Source: Pseudomonadota bacterium
GTDB lineage: Bacteria > Pseudomonadota > Gammaproteobacteria > Burkholderiales > Burkholderiaceae_C
Assembly (NCBI GenBank): GCA_021845505.1
Contig: JAJZVU010000024.1
Coordinates: 1-53,674 of the forward strand
Direction of reading: 5' to 3'
Length of the DNA: 53,674 nt
Positions 46,781-53,674 of the stretch are shown here, piece by piece. Made by a program: the position numbers and the translations under genes. Position 1 is the first letter of the stretch; each line of letters starts with the position of its first letter. The notes below the pieces were generated by a model. The model saw only the letters and a program-made list of their open reading frames with translations, had not been told where the DNA came from and did no database searches.

Positions 46781-47500
46781 ATGCCATCCATGCACGCCCC
46801 CGGTTGGTACGGCAAGCTGCCCTCGCTGGGCGACTTCGCGTCGCGCCGCGTGGACGACGACTTCCTGCAGGCGTGGGACGGGTGGCTGGCGCACGACCTC
46901 GCCGGCTGGCGCAGCTCCGACCCGCAGGGCTGGCTGCAGCGCTATCTGCGGGCGTCCAGCTGCCTGTTCCTGGCGGTGCCCGGCGCGCTGGGCCACCCGC
47001 ACGGCGCGCTGGCCGGGGTGCTGACGCCGTCGGTGGACCGGGTCGGACGCTACTTTCCGCTGACCCTGCACGCCGCGCTGCCGCGCCTGCCGCGCGACGA
47101 GGAGGAATGCGCCGACTTGCTGGGCTGGCTGCTGGAACTCGACGATGTCGCGGTGCAGGCCCTGCAGGACGACTGGCCGATCCCGCGCCTGGAGGACGAA
47201 CTGCTGGGACGCGCCCCGGGGGCCCCGTCCTGGTGCGGAGGGGCGTCGCGGGCAGCCGACGCCGCCGGGCCGCAGCCGGGACCGGCGGCAGCCGACGCGC
47301 CGGCCCGCTGGGCGCGGCAATGGACCGCGGACCGCGAGGCCCAGCCCTGCGACCAGCGCATCTGGTGGTTCGGCACCGACGACGACGGCAGCGCCCGCTT
47401 GCGCGGCAGCCAGGGCCTCGAGCCCGACTGGCTGCCGGCGCTGCTGGGCGCGCATGTCACCGACGATCCCGCCGGCGCGACGGCCGCCGACGGGTGTTGA
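46781..47500 (+). CDS. tagF: T6SS post-translational repressor TagF (ImpM)
   Basis: A 239-aa protein. GWYGKLPSLGDFASRRVDDD followed by LQAWDGWLAHDL is the TagF/DUF2094 signature. PSVDRVGRYFPLTL and a C-terminal QRIWWFGTDDDG complete it. TagF holds the T6SS inactive independently of the PpkA/PppA route, in some species by binding Fha. The linker at about 145-190 is Ala/Pro-rich. It begins 10 nt after tssM and is followed after 29 nt by the sheath-like fusion gene. Confidence 0.93.
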   Translation: MPSMHAPGWYGKLPSLGDFASRRVDDDFLQAWDGWLAHDLAGWRSSDPQGWLQRYLRASSCLFLAVPGALGHPHGALAGVLTPSVDRVGRYFPLTLHAALPRLPRDEEECADLLGWLLELDDVAVQALQDDWPIPRLEDELLGRAPGAPSWCGGASRAADAAGPQPGPAAADAPARWARQWTADREAQPCDQRIWWFGTDDDGSARLRGSQGLEPDWLPALLGAHVTDDPAGATAADGC

Positions 47501-47529
47501 TCAGACCCCTCATCATCGAAGGAAAAACC

Positions 47530-49356
47530 ATGGCCGAGGATGCAAGCTGGGAACCCGACTTTGGCACCATCGCCGGCGACGCGCCGCAGTGGCCCGCGAA
47601 GCGGCCGGTGCGGGTGCTGCTGATGGGCGACTTCGGCGCCGCGGCGCTCAACGGGCGACTCGACGACGGCGACGCGATCGCCGGGCGCAAGCCGATGAAA
47701 GTCGAATTCGACACGCTGGAGGATTCGCTCGGCCGCATGGACCTGCGCCTGAGCCTGCCGATCGGCGCCGATGCCATCCCGGTGGAGATCCCCATCGGCG
47801 ACCTCGATGCCTTCCACCCCGACAGCCTGTATGCCAACGTGGAGATGTTCTCCGCGCTGTCGGCGCTGCGCAAGCGACTGAACAATGCGTCGACCTTCGA
47901 GGCCGCGGCGCGCGAGGTGCGGGCGTGGGGCGAGCAGCCGCGGCGCAAGGCCTCCGGAGTGGCCAGGCGCAGCCGCTCGCGCGGCGCCAGCCTGCCCGCC
48001 AAGGCACGGCGCGACACCTTCGCCCAGCTGCTGCAGCAACCCGCGCGCGGCGGCGGCGAGGCCGGCGCGATCGACGAACTGCTGCGCAACGTCGTCGGGC
48101 CGCTGGTGCAGCCCGCGCAGAGCCCGGACAAGGCGCGCTTGCTGTCGATCGTCGACGAGGCGCTGGCCGACGCCATGCGGGCGGTGCTGCACCAGGCCGA
48201 CTTCCAGAACGTCGAGGCGCTGTGGCGAGGGGCCGACTTCCTGCTGCGCCGCATCGAGACCAGCCATCAGTTGCAGGTCGCGCTGCTCGACCTCAGCGCC
48301 GAGGAACTCGCCGCCGACCTCAGCAGCGTCGATGACCTTTCGGAGTCGGGACTGCACCGCCTGCTGGTCGACAAGGCCGCCGAGGACGCCGACGGGGGAT
48401 ACACCTACCTGGTCGGGTGCTATCGCTTCGAGGCCACGCCTCCGCAGTTCGAGTTGCTCGGCCGCATGGCGCGGGTGGCCGCGCGCGCCGGCGCGACCTT
48501 TGTGACCAGCGTGGACATCGATCCCTTCACCAACCGCAAGGAGCCGCCGCACCCGCTGGTGTGCTCGACCATCGAGAAACTGCGCGCGCTGCCCGAGGCT
48601 GCCTGCCTGGCTCTGGTCGGCCCCGGCTTCCTGCTGCGCCACCCCTACGGCAAGCGCACCGATCCGATCACCACTTTCGCCTTCGAGGAGTTCCAGCGCA
48701 GCGCCGGACTGCGCGGCATGCTGTGGGGCAACCCGGCGCTGCTGCTGGCCTGCGTGCTGTGCCAGCGCGGCACCCCGCAGGTGGTCGGCGAGCTGCCCTT
48801 CTACACCTATGTCGACGACGACGGCGACCGCGTCGCCCTGCCCTGCACCGACCGCCTGGTCAACGCGGCGGCTGCGGCGTTGTTGCACGACTACGGCATC
48901 CTCGGCCTGATGGCGCACAAGGGCGAACCCCTGGTTCGCCTGACGGGAATCGAGGCGATCAACGGCGCGGCGCTCAGCGCCGCGCCGCTCGCGGCGCGTC
49001 CGCGCTTCGACGACTCGCGGGTGTCGCTGGGCAGCGGCCCCGGCGCCAGGAGCGCGGCTGCCGGCGGCGCCAAGGCCGCCGCGGGCGACGGCGACGACGA
49101 CGCGGCGGGCGACGACTCCTCCGACTCCTCCGACTCCTCCGACTCCTCCGACTCCGGCGACTCCGGCGACGATTCGGCGGACACCTCCTCCGACAGCGGC
49201 AGCGGCGACGACGACCTGCAGGCCATGCTGTCCAAGCTGGGAGACGACTCCGACTCGTCCTCGGATGCCGGGGATGCCGGCGACGCGCCGTCGTCCGACG
49301 GCGGCGACGCCGAGATGGATCCCGAACTCGCCGCGCTGCTCAAGGACCTGGGGTGA
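47530..49356 (+). CDS. TssB/TssC-like fusion paralogue with acidic Ser/Asp-rich tail
   Basis: A 608-aa protein with an AAGGAAAAACC ribosome site. Residues about 20-135 track TssB (PVRVLLMGDFGA; RKPMKVEFDTLEDSLGRMD; DLDAFHPDSLYANVEMFSAL). Residues about 225-490 track TssC (VEALWRGADFLLRRIE, GGYTYLVGCYRF, ELLGRMARVAARAGATFV, FLLRHPYGKRTDPITTF, YGILGLMAHKGEP). It lacks the N-terminal TssB strand and the C-terminal third of TssC that build the sheath lattice. Instead it ends in about 100 residues of Asp/Ser/Gly with two leucine elements (LQAMLSKLG and LAALLKDLG). It probably cannot polymerise like the TssB-TssC at 19809-21835. Roles as sheath cap, assembly factor or inhibitor are inference. Rhizobial Imp loci have a second TssC-like protein, ImpD, which may be related. 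Confidence 0.85.
   Translation: MAEDASWEPDFGTIAGDAPQWPAKRPVRVLLMGDFGAAALNGRLDDGDAIAGRKPMKVEFDTLEDSLGRMDLRLSLPIGADAIPVEIPIGDLDAFHPDSLYANVEMFSALSALRKRLNNASTFEAAAREVRAWGEQPRRKASGVARRSRSRGASLPAKARRDTFAQLLQQPARGGGEAGAIDELLRNVVGPLVQPAQSPDKARLLSIVDEALADAMRAVLHQADFQNVEALWRGADFLLRRIETSHQLQVALLDLSAEELAADLSSVDDLSESGLHRLLVDKAAEDADGGYTYLVGCYRFEATPPQFELLGRMARVAARAGATFVTSVDIDPFTNRKEPPHPLVCSTIEKLRALPEAACLALVGPGFLLRHPYGKRTDPITTFAFEEFQRSAGLRGMLWGNPALLLACVLCQRGTPQVVGELPFYTYVDDDGDRVALPCTDRLVNAAAAALLHDYGILGLMAHKGEPLVRLTGIEAINGAALSAAPLAARPRFDDSRVSLGSGPGARSAAAGGAKAAAGDGDDDAAGDDSSDSSDSSDSSDSGDSGDDSADTSSDSGSGDDDLQAMLSKLGDDSDSSSDAGDAGDAPSSDGGDAEMDPELAALLKDLG
49114..49167 (+). repeat. 9-bp tandem repeat encoding DSS in the fusion gene
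   Basis: GACTCCTCC occurs four times exactly (49114-49149), followed by two GACTCCGGC variants (49150-49167). It encodes Asp-Ser-Ser and Asp-Ser-Gly in the acidic tail. Unit length keeps the frame, so length variation is tolerated. Confidence 0.95.
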
Positions 49357-49366
49357 GACGATGCGC

Positions 49367-49383
49367 TCGCGCCAGGAGCGCGA
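49367..49383. terminator. Small stem-loop after the T6SS locus
   Basis: TCGCGC (49367-49372) and GCGCGA (49378-49383) form a 6-bp stem with a 5-nt loop, 11 nt after the last T6SS stop codon. No T-tract follows. It is a weak candidate for the end of the T6SS transcript. Confidence 0.25.
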
Positions 49384-49482
49384 TCACCTGTTTGCGGTGT
49401 TCCGGAAAACCGCCGATGATGCTGCAATGCACCGCCTGAACGGTCCATTTCCGTGCGAGACCGAAACGGGGGAGACTTCCAA

Positions 49483-51240
49483 TTGCGCCAGTCCCGGCTA
49501 CGCCGCCCGCGCAGGGCGGCCGGCGAACACCACGGGCGGTCGTGCGCCGTGGCGCTGGCCGTCGCCGCGGCGTGCGCGCTGGCGAACCAGGCCTTCGGCG
49601 CCGCGCCGCCCGCGGTGGTGCCCCAGGCCTCGCAGTTCACCACCCGGCAGGAGCTGGGCGCGGGAGCGCTCGGCCATCCCGAGCTGCCCGAGCAGCGCCG
49701 TGCGCCTCCGCAGCTGGGCAAGCCGCGGCACGATGTGTACATGGACGTGGTGCGCTACGAGGTGCCGGCCGACGCCCCCAAGGCGTTGCGCGACGCGCTG
49801 CCCAGGCTGACGGCGCCGTTCGTCGGCAAGCACCGCGACTTCGAGGACCTGCAGGACGCCGCGCTGGCGGTGACCCGATACCTGCAGGGCACGCTGGGCT
49901 ACTACCTGGGATACGCCTACATCCCGCCGCAGGTTCCCCACCAGCACGTGGTGCGGATCGCGATCCTGCCGGGAAGGCTGGACCATGTGGAGTTGCGCTG
50001 GAACGACAAGATCCCGGTGCGCAAATCGGTGGTCATGGCCTACCTGAAGCGGCTGCGCCCCGGGGCGATCATCACGGTGCGCAACATCGAGCGCAGCATC
50101 TTCCTGGTCAGCGACCTGTACGGCCTGAGGCTGCGGGTCGACGTCGAACCCGGCAGCCGACCCGGCACCGCGATCGTGGTCTTCAAGCCGGCGCCGGAAT
50201 CGCGGGTCAGCGGGCACGTGACCGTGGACGGAAACGGGTCGAGATACATAGGGGTGTATCGCGTCAGCGCGTTGCTGACCATCGCCAGTCCGTTGGGAAT
50301 CGGCGACGGGCTGTCGCTGTCGGGACTGGAGTCGACCACCGGCGGACTGAAGTTCGGTCTGCTGGGCTACACCGTTCCGATCGGCGGCAGCGGCCTGAAG
50401 GCCGGCCTGGCGTTGACCACCCTGCGCTACTCGATCGACCGCAGCATCTTCCCCATCGGCTACTCGGGAACGGCCCACGCGGTGAACGTGTTCGCGCTGT
50501 ACCCGCTGGTGCGCAGCCGCAACCTGAACCTGTTCATCGTCGGCGGCGCAGACGACAAGCATTATGACGACGTGGTCGCGTCGGCGGCGACCATGAAGAC
50601 CATCCGCGACGTCACGCTGCAGTTCAGCGGCGACTACCACGACGCGTTCCTGTCCGGAGGCATCGGCACCTTCGACTTCAGCATCGAGCACGGACGCGTC
50701 GCCTTCGGCAGCTTCGAGCCGCTGGGCAACGACGACTCGCCGGCGTTCACCAAGATCGACTTCGGCGCCGCCCGCCTGCAGAACCTGGTGCCCTACAAGT
50801 ACCAGATCTACCTGTCGATGCACGGACAGTGGGCGTTCAACAACCTGGACACCACCGAGCAGTTCCGCGTCGGCGGCCCCAACGGGGTGCGTGCCTTCGC
50901 ACCGGGCGAAGGCTCGAGCGACAGCGGCGTGGTCGCCTCGGCCGAGTTGCGCTGGCTGCCTCCGCGCAGCCTGTTCGGCCACTACGCGCGCCGCATGGTG
51001 CTGGCGGCGTTCTACGACGTCGGCTACGTGAAGTTCCGACGCAACCCCACGCTGGTCCCGCACCCGCCCGGATACCAGAACACGGCCGATTACCAGGGGG
51101 TGGGCATCAGCCTGGCGATGTCCAGGCCGCACCACTACGGCCTGACGCTGAGCCTGGCCGAACCGGTGCGCGGAGTGACCACGGCCGACACGGCTGCCCG
51201 CCATCCGCGCATTTTCGTGCAGTACACCCGGTATTTCTGA
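49483..51240 (+). CDS. Two-partner secretion outer-membrane transporter TpsB (ShlB/FhaC family)
   Basis: A protein of about 585 aa. The start is probably TTG 49483, with GGGGGAG 8 nt upstream; GTG 49453 is in frame but has no ribosome site. A signal peptide ends near ANQAFGAAPPA. POTRA-like domains span roughly residues 75-215 (PAPFVGKHRDFEDL-like region; HQHVVRIAILPGRLDHVELR), and a 16-strand Omp85-type barrel makes up the rest, ending in FVQYTRYF with a terminal Phe. GGPNGVRAFAPGEG (VRAF near 469-472) is the conserved barrel-loop motif in its common VRAx form. It should export the adjacent TpsA. Confidence 0.9.
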   Translation: MRQSRLRRPRRAAGEHHGRSCAVALAVAAACALANQAFGAAPPAVVPQASQFTTRQELGAGALGHPELPEQRRAPPQLGKPRHDVYMDVVRYEVPADAPKALRDALPRLTAPFVGKHRDFEDLQDAALAVTRYLQGTLGYYLGYAYIPPQVPHQHVVRIAILPGRLDHVELRWNDKIPVRKSVVMAYLKRLRPGAIITVRNIERSIFLVSDLYGLRLRVDVEPGSRPGTAIVVFKPAPESRVSGHVTVDGNGSRYIGVYRVSALLTIASPLGIGDGLSLSGLESTTGGLKFGLLGYTVPIGGSGLKAGLALTTLRYSIDRSIFPIGYSGTAHAVNVFALYPLVRSRNLNLFIVGGADDKHYDDVVASAATMKTIRDVTLQFSGDYHDAFLSGGIGTFDFSIEHGRVAFGSFEPLGNDDSPAFTKIDFGAARLQNLVPYKYQIYLSMHGQWAFNNLDTTEQFRVGGPNGVRAFAPGEGSSDSGVVASAELRWLPPRSLFGHYARRMVLAAFYDVGYVKFRRNPTLVPHPPGYQNTADYQGVGISLAMSRPHHYGLTLSLAEPVRGVTTADTAARHPRIFVQYTRYF

Positions 51241-51246
51241 ACAGCC

Positions 51247-53674
51247 ATGGACCGACAGCGAACAGTCAGGCAATGGGCGGCGCGCCTGGTCAGACCTGCG
51301 CTGCTGACTCTGGGCGCGGCGGCCAGCGTGCAGGCCTGGGCGCTGCCCGGCGGCGCGCAGGTGGGCGCCGGACAGGTCCAGGTGGGCACGCCGTCCGCGG
51401 GCCACATGCAGATCACCCAGAGCAGCAACCAGGCGCTGGTCAACTGGAACAGCTTTTCCATCGGCAGCGGCGAGTCGGTGGTGGTCAGGCAGCCGTCGAC
51501 CCAGTCGGTGCTGGTCAACCGGGTGATCGGCGCCGACTCGTCGATGATCGACGGCTCGCTGAGCGCCAACGGCCGGGTGTTCCTGATCAATCCGCAGGGC
51601 ATCGTGTTCGGCAAGGGCTCGACCATCGACGTCGGCGGCTTCCTCGGCTCGACGCTGCAATACCTGGGCACCGACTCCCTCGGCCGCGTGCTGCTCGGCG
51701 CCGGGGCCACCACGCCGGGTTCGCTGCAGATGAACGGCTCGATCTCGGCGCCCGGCGGCAGCGTGGTCCTGGTCGCCCCGCAGCTCGGTGTCGGCGGCAG
51801 CATCGACGCCGCGCGCGTCGGCCTCGCAGCGGCAGGATCGGTCGCTGTCGACGTCGATGGCACCGGGATGATCTTCTTCGACGCCCGCACGGCCGGTCTG
51901 GCGGCCCGACTCGACATGCTCGGCAAGGTCCAGGGCGGCACCATCGACATGCGCGCGGCGTCGGTGCGCGCCGACCTGGCCGGCAGCGTGCTCAATGTCG
52001 ACGGCATCGTGCAGGCCGACGGGTTTTCGAGCCAGGGCGGCACGGTGGTCATCGACGGCGGCCCCGGCGGCGCGGTCGACGTCGCCGGCAGCATCGACGC
52101 GTCGTCGGCCAGCGGCCGTGGCGGCAGCATCGTGCTGCTCGGGCGCAGCATCGGCGTGGCGCCGGGCGCGTCGCTGAGCGCCGACGGCGCCACCGCCGGC
52201 GGCAGCATCGGTGTCGGCGCGGTGGTCGGCGCGGCGGCGCCGGACGACGCTGCGGCGGCGCAGCGCGTCGACATCGCGGCAGGCGCGACGCTCGACGCGT
52301 CCGCTGGCGCAAGCGGGCACGGCGGGCACATCGTCGCCTACTCCGATCTGCTCGACCCGACGGCCCTGGTCCAGGTCGATGGCACGCTGCGCACCGACGG
52401 CGGCAGCGGAGGGGGATCCATCGAGACCTCCGGCTACAGCGTGGGAATCGGCGGGCAGATCGACCCGGGCGCGGGCGGAACGTGGCTGATCGACCCGGCC
52501 GACATCACCATCGGGACCGGGACGACGACGGTGAGCGCGACCACCGGGACCAACACCAGCAACACCTCGCCGGTGACCATTTCGGCCAGTTCGGTGCTCA
52601 GCGCGCTGAGCACCGGCAATGTCGTGATCGATGCCACCGGGGGCACGGCGAGCGCGGCCAACAACGGCTCGATCGACGTGGCGGCGGCGCTGACCTCGAC
52701 CACGACGGGAACCGGCAAGGGCGCGCTGACCCTGACCGCGGGAAGCCTGTCCGGCAGCAGCGCGATCAGCATCGCGGGCGGACTGACGATCAACCTGGAC
52801 CCGCTGACCGCGACCCAGTCGACCTATACCGGCGCCATCGGCGGAGCCGGGTCGCTGACCGTGGGCGGCAACGGCAAGGGCACCCTCGACCTGTCCGCGG
52901 CCAACACCTACACCGGCGGCACGACGGTCGCCGCCGGAACGCTGGCGCTGTCGGGCAGCGGCACGCTGGGGGCCACCACGGGCTCGACCAGCATCGCCGG
53001 CGGCACCCTCGACCTCGGCGGCACCTCGCAGACGCAGAGCAGCGTGACGCTGTCGGCCGGCGGCACGCTGAGCAACGGCAGCCTCGCCGTCACCGGTACC
53101 GGCACCGCGGTCAGCTCCAGCGGCGGCACCATCGACGGCCTGGGCGGCAGCACCGGGGTCACCGTCACCTCCGGCACCACCATCCTCAAGGGCAGCAACA
53201 CCTACACGAAAGCCACCACCATCGACGCCGGCGCGACGCTGCAGGCCGGCGCCGCCAACGCGCTGCCCGGTTCGTCGGCGGTCACCGACCTGGGCACGCT
53301 GGACCTGGCCGGCTTCGGCGGCAGCATCGCGTCGCTGGCCGGCACCTCGAGCTCGGCGCTGGTGACCAACAGTTCGACCACCGCGGCGGCCCTCAGCGTC
53401 GGCGATTCCAGCAACACGAGCTTCGCCGGGGCCATCGACGGCGCGCTGGCGCTGACCAAGCAGGGCAGCGGAACCCTCACGCTGTCGGGCGCCAACACCT
53501 ACACCGGCGGCACGACGGTCAACGCCGGAACGCTGGCGCTGTCGGGGTCGGGCTCGATCGCATCGTCGAGCCAGGTCGACCTGGCCACCGGGGGCATCCT
53601 GGACATTTCCCAGACCACCGCGGGGGCTGCCGTGCGCACCCTGGGCAACACGGTGGGCGGAACCGGAACGGTCT
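51247..53674 (+). CDS. Two-partner secretion exoprotein TpsA (filamentous haemagglutinin-like), partial
   Basis: An open frame from ATG 51247 to the window end, 809 codons visible with no stop. A signal peptide (about 1-32) precedes the TPS/haemagglutinin-activity domain, with NQALVNWNSFSIG (61-73), RQPSTQSVLVNRVIG and VFLINPQGIVFG (111-122), the motifs read by TpsB. GTWLIDPADITIG (near 415) and repeated GANTYTGGTTV-type autotransporter-associated strands follow, predicting a long beta-helix at the cell surface. It begins 6 nt after the tpsB stop, so the pair is one operon. The C-terminus, which would show adhesin, haemolysin or CdiA-type toxin, lies outside the window. Confidence 0.92.
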   Translation, partial: MDRQRTVRQWAARLVRPALLTLGAAASVQAWALPGGAQVGAGQVQVGTPSAGHMQITQSSNQALVNWNSFSIGSGESVVVRQPSTQSVLVNRVIGADSSMIDGSLSANGRVFLINPQGIVFGKGSTIDVGGFLGSTLQYLGTDSLGRVLLGAGATTPGSLQMNGSISAPGGSVVLVAPQLGVGGSIDAARVGLAAAGSVAVDVDGTGMIFFDARTAGLAARLDMLGKVQGGTIDMRAASVRADLAGSVLNVDGIVQADGFSSQGGTVVIDGGPGGAVDVAGSIDASSASGRGGSIVLLGRSIGVAPGASLSADGATAGGSIGVGAVVGAAAPDDAAAAQRVDIAAGATLDASAGASGHGGHIVAYSDLLDPTALVQVDGTLRTDGGSGGGSIETSGYSVGIGGQIDPGAGGTWLIDPADITIGTGTTTVSATTGTNTSNTSPVTISASSVLSALSTGNVVIDATGGTASAANNGSIDVAAALTSTTTGTGKGALTLTAGSLSGSSAISIAGGLTINLDPLTATQSTYTGAIGGAGSLTVGGNGKGTLDLSAANTYTGGTTVAAGTLALSGSGTLGATTGSTSIAGGTLDLGGTSQTQSSVTLSAGGTLSNGSLAVTGTGTAVSSSGGTIDGLGGSTGVTVTSGTTILKGSNTYTKATTIDAGATLQAGAANALPGSSAVTDLGTLDLAGFGGSIASLAGTSSSALVTNSSTTAAALSVGDSSNTSFAGAIDGALALTKQGSGTLTLSGANTYTGGTTVNAGTLALSGSGSIASSSQVDLATGGILDISQTTAGAAVRTLGNTVGGTGTV
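52900..53553 (+). repeat. Near-identical 63-bp repeats in tpsA (52900-52962 and 53491-53553)
   Basis: The first 30 bp of the two copies are identical and the remaining 33 bp differ at only a few positions (GCC versus AAC after the shared block, and the last triplets). They encode the autotransporter-associated repeat ANTYTGGTTV then AGTLALSGSG. The identity favours recombination between copies and length variation of the exoprotein. Confidence 0.9.

Noticed and set aside
49361-49810. Open frame starting just after the T6SS fusion gene
   Set aside because: It runs through the signal peptide and N-terminus of TpsB in another frame and has no protein-like pattern after the first 30 codons.

Overview
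The window is a very GC-rich, densely coded stretch of a proteobacterial chromosome, most likely a betaproteobacterium of the Burkholderiales type. That guess rests on GC content, an aa3-type cytochrome oxidase subunit I, a T6SS locus in the Imp gene order and a two-partner secretion pair; nothing here fixes genus or species. No rRNA, tRNA, CRISPR array, insertion sequence, integrase or replication origin was seen.

Left part (1-18 kb), mixed metabolic genes. On the minus strand a TetR regulator, a short-chain dehydrogenase (SDR), an MFS transporter, a second SDR and the start of a biotin-dependent carboxyltransferase-domain protein (cut by the window edge) look like a catabolic cluster. An aldo/keto reductase is divergent from the regulator across an AT-rich inverted repeat. 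A pirin, an orphan cytochrome c oxidase subunit I with a good intrinsic terminator and a TPR membrane protein follow on the minus strand. On the plus strand, a PlcP/LpxH-like metallophosphoesterase, a DedA-family protein and a GT4 glycosyltransferase overlap by ATGA junctions and resemble a phospholipid-to-glycolipid remodelling operon. A luciferase-like flavin oxidoreductase, a membrane diguanylate cyclase and a secreted repeat protein come next. A stand-alone TrpB2-type PLP enzyme lies convergently on the minus strand. A 774-bp gene-free stretch (17928-18701) separates this part from the T6SS.

Centre (18.7-49.4 kb), one co-directional type VI secretion locus of 25 genes: tssA, tssB, tssC, four tandem hcp paralogues, a multi-zinc-ribbon protein, tagJ (impE), tssE, tssF, tssG, tssH (clpV), tssI (vgrG), a DUF4123 chaperone, two unrecognised proteins, an FHA protein (tagH), a PP2C phosphatase (pppA), a PAAR-like DUF4280 tip protein, tssK, an OmpA-type tssL, tssM, tagF and a second sheath-like gene. 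That last gene encodes a TssB-like and a TssC-like region in one chain, lacks the TssC C-terminal part and ends in a Ser/Asp-rich acidic tail. No TssJ lipoprotein and no PpkA kinase gene was found. Most genes overlap or are separated by less than about 60 bp, so the locus probably works as one or a few transcripts. A vegetative-type promoter can be drawn upstream of tssA and a strong hairpin sits between hcp2 and hcp3.

Right part (49.4 kb to end): an Omp85-type two-partner secretion transporter (TpsB) and the N-terminal 809 codons of its exoprotein (TpsA) with a haemagglutinin-activity domain and autotransporter-type repeats. The exoprotein runs off the window.

Most novel-looking signals: the truncated TssB/TssC fusion paralogue with its acidic tail, the four-member hcp array with an embedded hairpin, the zinc-ribbon protein and the unknown 571-aa/269-aa pair in the T6SS locus.
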